From Pseudomonadota bacterium (lineage in GTDB: Bacteria > Pseudomonadota > Alphaproteobacteria > Rhizobiales > Xanthobacteraceae), in assembly GCA_023391175.1 (NCBI GenBank), contig JAEWBL010000460.1:1-6639 (forward strand): a stretch of DNA of 6,639 nt, given 5' to 3'. Within the stretch, counting starts at the first letter, position 1; each line of letters starts with the position of its first letter. Below the pieces are notes generated by a model. It was not told the DNA's origin. It made no database searches and saw nothing but the letters and a program-made list of their open reading frames with translations. Below are positions 1 to 6,416 of the stretch, one piece after another. Both the position numbers and the translations under genes were made by a program.

Positions 1-80
1 CCGTCGAAACGGGAGGCGGCGCCTTGCGCCGGCTCACTTTCCGGCGCGCCGGCAGCAGTCGGCGGCGCGACCCGCCAGTC

Positions 81-356
81 TCAGCAGCCGGCGGCCGGGA
101 GGCTGGATTCGCTCTTGGCCGGCACAATGAAGATCGGCCCGCCACGCTTCTGCGCCTCGCGGCAAAGGGCGTCGAGTTCGCTGCGGATGGCAGCGTCGGA
201 GAAGCAGGTGGCTGCCTCGCGAATGCCCTGCATGAAGCGCAGCTCGATCTGGATCACCCGCCAGCTGCAATAGCGGCCGGACCGGGCCATGTGCCGTGCA
301 AGGTCGCGCAGCCATTCGGAGAAGCGGTCCTTGATGCGATCGTCGGACAAAGACAT
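81..356 (-). CDS. Small hypothetical protein, 91 aa
   Basis: I do not recognise this protein. With the ATG at 354-356 it has 91 residues. It is rich in Arg, Glu and Asp, has four cysteines (C30, C51, C65 and the last residue C91), and shows no signal peptide or membrane segment, so it is probably a soluble cytoplasmic protein. Residues 5-25 and 33-70 look helical and amphipathic (for example RFSEWLRDLARHMARSG), followed by a short hydrophobic strand (GGPIFIVPA). The frame stays open back to an ATG at 422, giving 113 residues, but that start lies inside the terminator hairpin that ends the purEK unit. The start at 356, just after the T-run, is therefore more likely. A weak GGTGG sits a few bases before it. 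It lies downstream of purK on the same strand but beyond a terminator, so it is probably transcribed separately or by read-through. The protein-like composition, against the Arg/Pro/Ala-rich alternative frames, is the main argument that it is real. Confidence 0.55.
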   Translation of the reverse strand: MSLSDDRIKDRFSEWLRDLARHMARSGRYCSWRVIQIELRFMQGIREAATCFSDAAIRSELDALCREAQKRGGPIFIVPAKSESSLPAAGC

Positions 357-393
357 CTGCCACCACAAATTCGGGTCATGGCTTCGACGGTAC

Positions 394-438
394 AAAAAAA
401 CCGCCGCGAACGCCCGAGTCATGCGTCAAACGCGGCGG
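394..438 (-). terminator. Rho-independent terminator after purK
   Basis: Read on the minus strand, CCGCCGCG (438-431) pairs with CGCGGCGG (408-401), an 8-bp perfect GC stem. Inside it, after a TTT bulge, GACGC pairs with GCGTT for five more pairs (one G-U), leaving a loop of about nine bases. The stem is followed directly by seven T (400-394). It starts 53 bases past the purK stop codon and precedes the small gene at 356, so it should end the purE-purK transcript. The plus strand has no T-run after the hairpin, so it works in one direction only. Confidence 0.85.
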
Positions 439-491
439 TGCGTCATCAGGGCGATTCGTCTCAGTCCCTAGCGGAAGAGCCGGCTCACAAT

Positions 492-1610
492 TCAGCAGCC
501 GTCGCCATCGGGCAGGTTGGCGCAGGCTTCGGGATCGCGTTGGACACGCACGATATGGCCCATCTTGCGACCGGCGCGGGCCTCTTCCTTGCCGTACAAG
601 TGGACGTGCGTGCCGGGCTCTGCGAGCAAGGCGTGCCAGTCATGCACGTCGGCACCGATGAGGTTGGTCATCTGCGCCCGGCCGACGCGGGACACCTCGC
701 CGAGCGGCCAGCCGGCGATGGCCCGCACGTGCTGCTCAAACTGGGAGGTGACGGCGCCGTCCTGGGTCCAGTGCCCGCTATTGTGCACGCGGGGGGCGAT
801 CTCGTTGACGATCACCCGCTCATTCGAGCCCTGGCACACCACGAACAGCTCGACCGCGAACACCCCCTCGTAATCGAGCGCGTCGCCGATGTCCCGGGCG
901 ATAGCCCGGGCCTTGCGCGCCGCCTCGGCGGTGAGGGTCGCGGGGACCGTGGAGGTGTGCAGGATGTGCTCGCGATGGACGTTCTCGGTCACGTCATAGG
1001 CGCAGAAGGCACCATCGCCGCGCCGCGCCGCCACCACGGAGACCTCGCGGGAGAAGCTGACGAAGCCTTCGAGGATGGCGCTCTGCCGCCCGAGCGCATG
1101 CCACGCGGCGGTGAGATCCTCGCCGGGGCGGATCATCACCTGCCCCTTGCCGTCATAGCCGAAGCGGCGGGTCTTCAGCACGGCGGGAAGGCCAAGCTGT
1201 GCAACCGCGGCTTCGAGATCGGCGAGGCTGTCCACCGGCGCGAAGGGCGCGGTCTCGATGCCGAGGTCGCGCACGAAGCTCTTTTCCGCGAGGCGGTCCT
1301 GCGTGATGGCGAGCGCCTTGGCGCCGGGCCGCAGCGGCACCCGGGCTGCCAGGAACTCCGCGGTGGCCAGCGGCACGTTCTCGAACTCGTAGGTCACCAC
1401 GTCGACGCCCGCGGCAAACGTCTCCAGCGCGTCGAAATCGTCATAGGCGGCGCAGACATGCGCGGAGCTCACATGAAAGGCGGGACTGTCCTTGTCCGGA
1501 CACAGCACATGCGCCTTCAGGCCGAGTTCTGCCGCGGCGAGTGCGATCATGCGACCGAGCTGGCCGCCGCCGAGAATGCCGATGACGCTGCCGGGACGAA
1601 GCATGGTCAC
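492..1610 (-). CDS. purK: N5-carboxyaminoimidazole ribonucleotide synthase PurK
   Basis: PurK is an ATP-grasp enzyme of de novo purine synthesis. It uses ATP and bicarbonate to carboxylate AIR to N5-CAIR in the cytoplasm, and PurE then rearranges the product. The 372 residues match the family length. Visible motifs are the N-terminal GGGQLGRM (14-21), YEFENVP (74-80), the ATP-grasp loop [12 protein letters not shown] (146-157), and the metal and substrate motif [14 protein letters not shown] (269-282) with E270, N277 and H280. The C-terminal domain has [13 protein letters not shown] (340-352). The GTG start at 1610 overlaps the purE stop in a GTGA (4 bases), a sign of translational coupling. 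An ATG two codons later (1602-1604) is an equally possible start, giving 370 residues. A GGCGGA-like sequence lies about 9 bases upstream of the GTG. No key residue appears missing. Transcription probably ends at the terminator at 394-438. Confidence 0.96.
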   Translation of the reverse strand: MTMLRPGSVIGILGGGQLGRMIALAAAELGLKAHVLCPDKDSPAFHVSSAHVCAAYDDFDALETFAAGVDVVTYEFENVPLATAEFLAARVPLRPGAKALAITQDRLAEKSFVRDLGIETAPFAPVDSLADLEAAVAQLGLPAVLKTRRFGYDGKGQVMIRPGEDLTAAWHALGRQSAILEGFVSFSREVSVVAARRGDGAFCAYDVTENVHREHILHTSTVPATLTAEAARKARAIARDIGDALDYEGVFAVELFVVCQGSNERVIVNEIAPRVHNSGHWTQDGAVTSQFEQHVRAIAGWPLGEVSRVGRAQMTNLIGADVHDWHALLAEPGTHVHLYGKEEARAGRKMGHIVRVQRDPEACANLPDGDGC

Positions 1611-2089
1611 ATGGGCCGTTCCGCCACCGCTCCGGTGCGCGCGGCGCGCCAGGCGTCGAGCCGTTCGGCGAGGGCGGTATCGGAGATGGCGAGGACGGCC
1701 GCGGCGAGCAGCGCCGCATTGGTGGCCCCCGCGACGCCGATGGCCAGCGTACCCACGGGGATTCCAGCGGGCATCTGCACGATGGAATAGAGACTATCGA
1801 GGCCGGAAAGCGCCTTGGACTGCACCGGCACGCCGAACACGGGCAGGGGCGTCAGCGCCGCCACCATGCCCGGCAGATGCGCCGCGCCGCCGGCACCGGC
1901 GATGATGACCTTGAAGCCGTCCGCCTTCGCGTTCTTGGCAAAGGCATACATGCGGTCGGGCGTGCGGTGGGCGGAGACGATGCGGCAGTCGTGCGTGATC
2001 CCGAGCGCATCCAGCGTCTCGGCCGCATGGCGCATGGTCTCCCAATCGGACTGGCTGCCCATGATGACGGCAACGTCGGCCGTGCTCAT
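1607..2089 (-). CDS. purE: N5-carboxyaminoimidazole ribonucleotide mutase PurE (class I)
   Basis: PurE converts N5-CAIR, made by PurK, to CAIR in purine synthesis. Class I enzymes are small octamers in the cytoplasm. The 160 residues have the usual size and motifs: GSQSDWETM (11-19) for phosphate and substrate binding, SAHRTPDR (39-46) with the conserved catalytic His41, the glycine-rich [13 protein letters not shown] (63-75), and [20 protein letters not shown] (95-114). Presence of purK next door fits class I (bacterial mutase) rather than the class II AIR carboxylase, which works without PurK. The ATG at 2087-2089 has a GAAGG eight bases upstream. It is the first gene of a two-gene unit with purK and has its own candidate promoter in the 78-base gap after the lipid A acyltransferase gene. 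Confidence 0.97.
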   Translation of the reverse strand: MSTADVAVIMGSQSDWETMRHAAETLDALGITHDCRIVSAHRTPDRMYAFAKNAKADGFKVIIAGAGGAAHLPGMVAALTPLPVFGVPVQSKALSGLDSLYSIVQMPAGIPVGTLAIGVAGATNAALLAAAVLAISDTALAERLDAWRAARTGAVAERPM

Positions 2090-2123
2090 CCCTCGAACCT
2101 TCGCGAAAACGGAAAGCGCGGGC

Positions 2124-2150
2124 TTTATAGGAATGGCGGGGTCGCGGCAA
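2124..2150 (-). promoter_or_regulatory. Candidate promoter for purEK
   Basis: On the minus strand TTGCCG (2150-2145) and TATAAA (2129-2124) form -35 and -10 like boxes separated by 15 bases, shorter than the usual 16-18. Transcription would start near 2117 and leave a leader of about 28 bases before purE, which carries a GAAGG ribosome binding site. The TATAAA stands out as AT-rich in a very GC-rich region. No operator or riboswitch is apparent in the 78-base gap, and no terminator hairpin is seen after the upstream acyltransferase gene, so read-through is also possible. Confidence 0.4.
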
Positions 2151-2167
2151 GGGGGAGGGAGAAATCC

Positions 2168-3103
2168 TCACCGCCAGCGGCGGTGCAGCCAGAGCCATTG
2201 TTCGGGATGTTCGCGCACCCAGCCCTCGATGACCGAGGTGACGGCCTGCATGCCGCCAACCACATCGATCTTGCCCTCGGCATCTCGGGGGAGGGCGATT
2301 TCCTCGGTTATCTCCACCCGGAAGCGGGCCCCGGGCAGGCGGATCACACGCATGCCATGCACCGGGCAATCGAACTGGCGGGCAAGGCGGGTGAGCGTCG
2401 GGTTGGTTGCGCAGGGGCGGCCGAAGAACATCACCTCGGGGCCACCGGTCCAATACTGGTCCACCAGCATGCCCAGATGCTGCCCCTCCGCCAGCATGCG
2501 CGCCATCTGGCGCCCCGCATCCCGACCGGCGCGGATGAGGCCGGGCATGGTACCGGAGCGCATCTCCTCGATCAGCTCGGCGGCGCGCTTGTTGTTGGGC
2601 GCGCGATAGAGCACGCCGCCGGGGACGTCGAAGGCGGCGCCGGCGATCGCGCACAATTCCCAATTGCCGGTATGGGCAGTGAAGAACAGCGCCGGGCGGC
2701 CGTCGTCACGCAGGCGCTGAAAAATCTCCGCGCCCTTCACCTCGATCCGCCCGGCGTCCGGATGCGCGGGATCATAGTCCCACAGGCGATCCTGCTGGGC
2801 GAACTCGGCGGCCAGTCGCCCCATGTTGGCCCAGATGCCGCGGACGAGGGCGTTGATCTCCGCCGGGCTCTTCCCGGGGTACGCCGCGGCGAGATTGCGT
2901 CGCGCCACCTTGCTGACCGCGAAGAAAGGTCCGAGCAACTTGGCCCAGAAAGCCATACCGCCCGCCGAGAGCCACAGCGGCCACAGGCGCAGCCACCAGA
3001 CGGAAAAGCGCACATAGCCCGCGACCAGCACCTCGACGGCGGGCGCGAGCGCCAGCTTCAGCCGGTGGATGGCCTTGCGGAGGGGGAGGGGGAGCCGGGC
3101 CAC
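2168..3103 (-). CDS. lpxXL: Lipid A acyltransferase, LpxXL type (HtrB/LpxL family)
   Basis: This is a member of the LpxL/HtrB family of inner-membrane acyltransferases, which move an acyl chain from acyl carrier protein to a hydroxyl of a lipid A acyl chain. The 311 residues match the family. A hydrophobic N-terminal part (about 26-63, Trp-rich around VWWLRLWPLWL) should anchor it in the membrane. The catalytic HX4E is H144-E149 in HTGNWE. Further family features are YRAPNN (166-171), the LVDQ motif with D215 and Q216, FFGRPCATNP (226-235), and the closing EQWLWLHRRW (301-310). It follows a very-long-chain fatty acid gene set by 22 bases, so the likely donor is the C28-type hydroxyacyl chain on AcpXL, as for rhizobial LpxXL. 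The family match is seen in the sequence; the XL substrate is inferred from context. The start is GTG at 3103: the frame has a stop just upstream and no other start codon before it. A GGGGGCGG lies somewhat far upstream. A lauroyl-type LpxL is the alternative. Confidence 0.88.
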   Translation of the reverse strand: MARLPLPLRKAIHRLKLALAPAVEVLVAGYVRFSVWWLRLWPLWLSAGGMAFWAKLLGPFFAVSKVARRNLAAAYPGKSPAEINALVRGIWANMGRLAAEFAQQDRLWDYDPAHPDAGRIEVKGAEIFQRLRDDGRPALFFTAHTGNWELCAIAGAAFDVPGGVLYRAPNNKRAAELIEEMRSGTMPGLIRAGRDAGRQMARMLAEGQHLGMLVDQYWTGGPEVMFFGRPCATNPTLTRLARQFDCPVHGMRVIRLPGARFRVEITEEIALPRDAEGKIDVVGGMQAVTSVIEGWVREHPEQWLWLHRRWR

Positions 3104-3125
3104 GGTCGCGTGCGCCGCCCCCGCC

Positions 3126-4148
3126 TCAGAACTTCACCACGATCTTGCCGAACACCTTGCGGCTTTCCAGCCGCTCCAGGCCCTCGTTGAAGTTTTCGAG
3201 GGGCACCACGGTGTCGATCACCGGCATGACGCCCCGGCCCATCTTCTCAAGGCCGTCCGCCACGTTGCGGATGGTGGCGCCGAACGAGCCGAAGATCTTG
3301 TACTGGCGTTGGAACAGCTGCATCAGGTTCATCTGCACCGAGACGCCCGAGGTCGAGCCGCAGGTGACGAGGCGCGCGCCGGGCTTCATGGAGAGCAGCG
3401 AGGCATTCCAGGTGTCCGCGCCCACATGCTCGAACACCACGTCCACGCCCACCTTCTTGGTGATCTTGCGGACCTCGTGCTCGAAGCGATCCTTGCGATA
3501 GTTGATGACGTGGTCGGCGCCCAGCGCCTTGGCCTTTTCCATCTTCTCGTCATCGCCCACGGTGGTGATGACGGTGGCGCCCACATCCTTGGCGAGGCGG
3601 ATGGCGGCCGAACCGATGCCGGAGCCGCCGGCATGGACGAGGACGGTCTCGCCTTTTTCCAGCTTCGCATTGTCGAACAGCATGTGCTCGACGGTAGAGA
3701 AGGTGATGCCGGCGCAGGCCGCTTCCTCGAAGGAGACGCCCTCGGGGGCGGGGATCACCAGCCGTTCGGGCATGTTCAGCACGTCGCGGGCGAAGCCGTC
3801 GATGTGGAAGCCGAGCACGCCGCCCACGTTCTGGCAGAGGTTGTCGCGGCCCTTCAGGCAGTTGGCGCAGTGGCCGCAGGTCATGGCGCCATACATGGCG
3901 ACCGTCTGCCCCACCTTGAGGCCCCGCACGTCGGCGCCCAGCGCCACGATCTCGCCGGCGGCCTCGGCGCCCACCACGAGGGGCATCTTGCGCTTGGCGA
4001 AGGCCCTGCCGCGCCAGCCCCACACGTCGATGTGGTTGAGCGCCAGCGCCTTTACGCGGATCTGCACCTCTCCGGCGCCCGGGGCTTCCGCCTCGGGGAG
4101 TTCGACGAGTTCGAGCTTGCGGTCGGAGACGAGCTGGAGGCCACGCAT
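3126..4148 (-). CDS. MDR-family zinc-binding dehydrogenase, adhXL type (possible enoyl reductase)
   Basis: This 340-residue protein of the medium-chain dehydrogenase/reductase superfamily has an N-terminal GroES-like domain (about 1-130) and a Rossmann NAD(P) domain with AGGSGIG (173-179). The four structural-zinc cysteines are present in CGHCANC and DNLC (C91, C94, C97, C105). At the catalytic zinc site the usual GHE is GAEAAG (A61 in place of His), and the first Cys is replaced by Asn38 in LNHIDVW. C145 in CAGIT remains as a possible third ligand. This pattern resembles zinc-free quinone oxidoreductases and enoyl reductases (compare the NFRD-type motif of polyketide synthase enoyl reductase domains). 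Rhizobial very-long-chain fatty acid clusters carry an 'alcohol dehydrogenase' at this spot; by inference it may reduce the enoyl-ACP. The ATG at 4146-4148 has AAGAGA 6-7 bases upstream. A longer frame to 4208 would overlap fabG and is not supported. It lies 22 bases after fabG and 22 before lpxXL. Confidence 0.85.
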   Translation of the reverse strand: MRGLQLVSDRKLELVELPEAEAPGAGEVQIRVKALALNHIDVWGWRGRAFAKRKMPLVVGAEAAGEIVALGADVRGLKVGQTVAMYGAMTCGHCANCLKGRDNLCQNVGGVLGFHIDGFARDVLNMPERLVIPAPEGVSFEEAACAGITFSTVEHMLFDNAKLEKGETVLVHAGGSGIGSAAIRLAKDVGATVITTVGDDEKMEKAKALGADHVINYRKDRFEHEVRKITKKVGVDVVFEHVGADTWNASLLSMKPGARLVTCGSTSGVSVQMNLMQLFQRQYKIFGSFGATIRNVADGLEKMGRGVMPVIDTVVPLENFNEGLERLESRKVFGKIVVKF

Positions 4149-4170
4149 TGTTGTTCTCTTGGAATAGGTG

Positions 4171-4923
4171 TCAGCGGTGGGCGGCGAGCGAAGCGGAGAG
4201 CCCGCCATCCACCGGCAGAATGGCGCCGGTCATATAGCCCGCGCCGGGGGAGAAGAGAAAGGCCACCACCTGCGCCACGTCGTCGGGGGTCGCGAAGCGG
4301 CCGGCGGGGATCTGCGCCTCCATCTTCGCCCGATAGTCCGCGAACTTCTCCAGCATGGCGGTATCGATGAAGCCGGGCGCGACATAGTTGACCGTCACGC
4401 CGCGTCGGGCGGTCTCGATGGCGAGGCCGCGCACGTGGGCGAGCAGGGCGGCCTTGGAGGCGGCGTAGGCGGCATTGCCCTGGTTCGCCTGCAGCGCCGC
4501 CACCGAGCCGATGGCGACGATGCGGCCGGCCCGGGCGCGGGTCATGGGCCGCACCAGCGCGCGGGTGAGGCGGACGAAGGCGAAGTGGTTCACCTGCATC
4601 ACCGCCTCGGCCTTGTCCTGGTCGATCATGGCGGCGAGCGTGTCGTAGGAGGCGCCGGCGTTGTGGCAGAATCCGAAGAAGGTTTCCCCGGCCTCCAGCT
4701 CCTCGGCGAACGCCTCCACCGCTGCGCGGTCGGCAAGGTCGAGGGGTCGGGCGGAAACGACCGCGTCCGGCTTTGGCGCGCGGATGTCGGCGATCAGCGC
4801 TTCCGCCTCGGCGACCGCCGAGCGATAGGTGAAGACGACGGGGTGGCCGGCTTCGGCCAGACGCCGCACGATGGCGGCGCCCAACCCGCGGCCGCCGCCG
4901 GTGACGAGGATGGGAGCGGTCAT
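4171..4923 (-). CDS. fabG: 3-oxoacyl-ACP reductase, FabG-type SDR
   Basis: This 250-residue classical short-chain dehydrogenase/reductase probably reduces 3-oxoacyl-ACP to 3-hydroxyacyl-ACP with NAD(P)H in the cytoplasm. The cofactor loop is TGGGRGLG (8-15) and the NAG motif is at 88-90. The catalytic set is N112, S140 (in AIGSVAA), Y153 and K157 (YAASK), with S-to-Y spacing of 13 as in E. coli FabG. APGFIDTAM (182-190) follows, and the C-terminal part TGAILPVDGGLSAS has the usual family form. The R-rich stretch around position 34 (TYRS) suggests NADPH preference. It begins 30 bases after the ketosynthase stop and ends 22 bases before the MDR gene. Its position between ketosynthase and MDR reductase points to the keto-reduction step of the very-long-chain elongation cycle. 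It is shorter-named here as fabG by family; it is probably a paralogue, not the housekeeping FabG. A weak GGGACAGG precedes the ATG. Confidence 0.9.
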   Translation of the reverse strand: MTAPILVTGGGRGLGAAIVRRLAEAGHPVVFTYRSAVAEAEALIADIRAPKPDAVVSARPLDLADRAAVEAFAEELEAGETFFGFCHNAGASYDTLAAMIDQDKAEAVMQVNHFAFVRLTRALVRPMTRARAGRIVAIGSVAALQANQGNAAYAASKAALLAHVRGLAIETARRGVTVNYVAPGFIDTAMLEKFADYRAKMEAQIPAGRFATPDDVAQVVAFLFSPGAGYMTGAILPVDGGLSASLAAHR

Positions 4924-4953
4924 CGGATCAGGCCTGTCCCGGTGTGAGCCCGC

Positions 4954-6237
4954 TCACGCCGGCTCCGCCGCGAGCACGAGGCAGACGTTCTGACCGCCGA
5001 AGCCGAACGAGTTGGAAATCACCCGCTTCACCTGCGCATCGCGGGCGACGTTCGGCACCACGTCCAGCGGAATGGCAGGATCGGGGATGTTGTAGTTGAT
5101 GGTCGGCGGGATACGGCCATTCAGGATGGTGAGCAGCGACACGGCCGCCTCGATGGCGCCGGCCGCCGTCAGCGTGTGGCCGATCATGGACTTGTTGGAG
5201 GAGATGGGCGTCGCCGCCAGCTTCTCCTCGCTGAACACGCCCTTGAGGCCCACATATTCCATGCGGTCGTTCTCGGGCGTCGAGGTGCCGTGGGCGTTGA
5301 TGTAGTCCACGTCATCCGGCGTCACCCCGGCATCGGCCAGCGCATTCTTCATGCAGCCGACGATGGGACGGCCGTCCGGGCTGGAACGGGTGCGGTGGAA
5401 GTTGTCCGCCATCTCGCCGCAGCCTTCCAGCACGCCGAGGATCTTCGCGCCGCGCGCGACCGCGTGGGCGTAGCTTTCCAGCACCAGCGCAGCGGCGCCT
5501 TCGGCCATGACGAAGCCGTCGCGGTTCTTGGCGAAGGGGCGGGCGGCCTCCTCCGGCTTGTCGTTGGCGGTGGTGAGGGCGGAGAGCAGCGAGAAGCGGA
5601 TGAGGGCTTCCGGATGCACCGAACCGTCCGTGCCTAGCGACAGGGCCACCTCGGTCTCACCGCGGCGGATCGCCTCGACGCCGAGCTGGATGGCGGTCGC
5701 GCCGGAGGCGCAGGCGGTAGACAGGGAAATGGGCTGGCCCTGCGTGCCGAACTTGTCGGCGAGGCGATCCGCCACCGAGCCGAACAGGAAGCGCTCGTGC
5801 CACGGACGGAACTTGCCGGACGCGGCGGCGCCGAGGAGGTCGTGATAGACGATGGGGTAATGGCCCACCGCATCGGCTATCTGCTGGCGCTCAGGCCACT
5901 CCAGCTCCACCGGCGGAACAGCAGCGAACAGGGGGCCGGGGAACTCGCCCGGGGTGCCGATGCCGGACTCGGCGATGGCTTCCTCGGCGGCGAGGGTCGC
6001 CAGCTTCTCGGAGAGGTTGGGCGCAGCCACGCGGCCATCGAACAGGAAGTCCACCGTGCCGGCGATGGTGGTGCGCATGCCCTCGATGGGGAAGCGCGTG
6101 ATGGTGTGGATGCCGGATTCACCAGCGGTGAGGCGGCGCCAGTTGTCTTCCTTGCCTTGGCCGAGGGAGGTGACGACGCCGATACCCGTCACCACCACGA
6201 TGGGGCGGCCGAACTTGTCGAGATGCGCCTGCGTCAT
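4954..6237 (-). CDS. fabF1XL: Beta-ketoacyl-ACP synthase, FabF1XL type
   Basis: A ketosynthase of the FabF (KAS II) family that condenses acyl-ACP with malonyl-ACP. All catalytic residues are visible: C176 in STACASG, H316 in NAHGTSTPE, and H354 in SNKSMIGHTLTAAG, with the C-terminal SNSFGFGGQN (408-417). The start VVVTGIGVVTSLGQG (14-28) is typical. At 427 residues it is slightly longer than FabF (about 410), mainly through extra sequence at about 100-165 that includes ADAVGHYPIVYH (121-132) and a FRPWHERFLFG stretch before the active site. This is a feature I associate with rhizobial FabF1XL proteins; family lookup would settle it. It lies downstream of a second ketosynthase and upstream of fabG, adhXL and lpxXL, so its task is most likely elongation to the C28-type lipid A acyl chain. 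The ATG at 6235-6237 has AGGAG eight bases upstream. A 37-base piece of this gene (5841-5877) recurs inverted at the window end. Confidence 0.92.
   Translation of the reverse strand: MTQAHLDKFGRPIVVVTGIGVVTSLGQGKEDNWRRLTAGESGIHTITRFPIEGMRTTIAGTVDFLFDGRVAAPNLSEKLATLAAEEAIAESGIGTPGEFPGPLFAAVPPVELEWPERQQIADAVGHYPIVYHDLLGAAASGKFRPWHERFLFGSVADRLADKFGTQGQPISLSTACASGATAIQLGVEAIRRGETEVALSLGTDGSVHPEALIRFSLLSALTTANDKPEEAARPFAKNRDGFVMAEGAAALVLESYAHAVARGAKILGVLEGCGEMADNFHRTRSSPDGRPIVGCMKNALADAGVTPDDVDYINAHGTSTPENDRMEYVGLKGVFSEEKLAATPISSNKSMIGHTLTAAGAIEAAVSLLTILNGRIPPTINYNIPDPAIPLDVVPNVARDAQVKRVISNSFGFGGQNVCLVLAAEPA
5841..5877 (+). repeat. 37-bp inverted repeat, internal copy inside fabF1
   Basis: This stretch encodes, on the minus strand, residues 121-132 (ADAVGHYPIVYH) of the FabF1-type ketosynthase. 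Its exact reverse complement is found at 6603-6639, with 37 of 37 bases matching. The match ends at 5878 (T against C). Here the sequence sits naturally within an intact, in-frame gene, so this copy is the original one. Confidence 0.95.
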
Positions 6238-6246
6238 GATCGCGGC
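6238..6246 (-). promoter_or_regulatory. Start-proximal leader of fabF1 with spacing to AGGAG
   Basis: The bases before the fabF1 ATG read ACAGGAGCCGCGATC on the minus strand. AGGAG followed by about eight bases is the clearest Shine-Dalgarno sequence in the window and supports the start at 6237 over internal starts. Confidence 0.6.
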
Positions 6247-6259
6247 TCCTGTCGTTGAA

Positions 6260-6293
6260 GCGCGCCCGCCCCGGCGCTGCTCGAAGGGCGCGC
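6260..6293 (-). repeat. GC-rich 8-bp inverted repeat in the fabF1 leader
   Basis: GCGCGCCC (6260-6267) and GGGCGCGC (6286-6293) are perfect inverted arms around 18 bases. The structure lies about 22 bases before the fabF1 start and has no T-run, so it is not a classical terminator. It may be a leader hairpin, but GC-rich inverted arms of this size also arise by chance in such DNA. Confidence 0.35.
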
Positions 6294-6332
6294 CGGGACC
6301 CGCGCTGTAGGAGGGCCCGGCACTCGCGCCGG

Positions 6333-6352
6333 AAAATACGCCGAAGCCGGCG
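6333..6352 (-). terminator. Terminator-like hairpin between fabF2 and fabF1
   Basis: On the minus strand CGCCG (6352-6348) pairs with CGGCG (6343-6339) around a GCTT loop, followed directly by TATTTT (6338-6333). The stem is short (5 bp) and the T-run is broken, so it would be a weak or attenuating terminator. The same TATTTT could be the -10 box of a promoter, which makes the assignment ambiguous. It lies 64 bases past the fabF2 stop. Confidence 0.4.
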
Positions 6353-6362
6353 CGAAGGACAA
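6333..6362 (-). promoter_or_regulatory. Possible promoter in the fabF2-fabF1 gap
   Basis: TTGTCC (6362-6357) and TATTTT (6338-6333), 18 bases apart on the minus strand, each match four of six sigma-70 consensus positions. If active, transcription would begin about 88-90 bases upstream of fabF1 and give the fabF1-fabG-adh-lpxXL block its own promoter. It overlaps the terminator-like hairpin, so only one of the two readings may be right. Confidence 0.25.
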
Positions 6363-6416
6363 TCGGCCTCGTCTCGCCTGTCCTCGTCTCCGTTGGCGGG
6401 AGCGGGAGGAGGCCCG

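Noticed and set aside
17..52. GC-rich hairpin at 17-31 (CGGCGC with CTT loop) and 12-bp palindrome CCGGCGCGCCGG at 41-52
   Set aside because: Neither has a T-run directly after it and such palindromes are expected by chance at this GC content; not enough to call a terminator or operator.
357..422. Extended start of the small protein at 422 (113 residues)
   Set aside because: The start lies within the terminator hairpin and the added part includes translated T-run sequence.
24..1790. A 588-codon open frame on the plus strand opposite purK and part of purE
   Set aside because: It is the antisense of well-supported genes, rich in Ala, Gly, His and Arg without recognisable motifs. Such frames are common in high-GC DNA because stop codons are rare.
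2090..2167. Possible purine riboswitch or PurR operator before purE
   Set aside because: The gap is 78 bases with a predicted leader of about 28 bases, too short for a purine riboswitch, and I see no palindromic PurR-like site.
4149..4208. Extended start of the MDR gene at 4208
   Set aside because: It would overlap fabG by 38 bases and add 20 residues not typical of the family; the ATG at 4148 has a good ribosome binding site (AAGAGA).
1877..4370. Long plus-strand frames (1877-3190, 3069-4370) opposite purE, lpxXL and the MDR gene
   Set aside because: They are low-complexity shadows with no family motif, while the minus strand carries full catalytic motifs.
4168..4947. Plus-strand frame of 259 codons opposite fabG
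   Set aside because: It is an exact shadow of fabG with Gly/His/Asp-rich composition and no motif.
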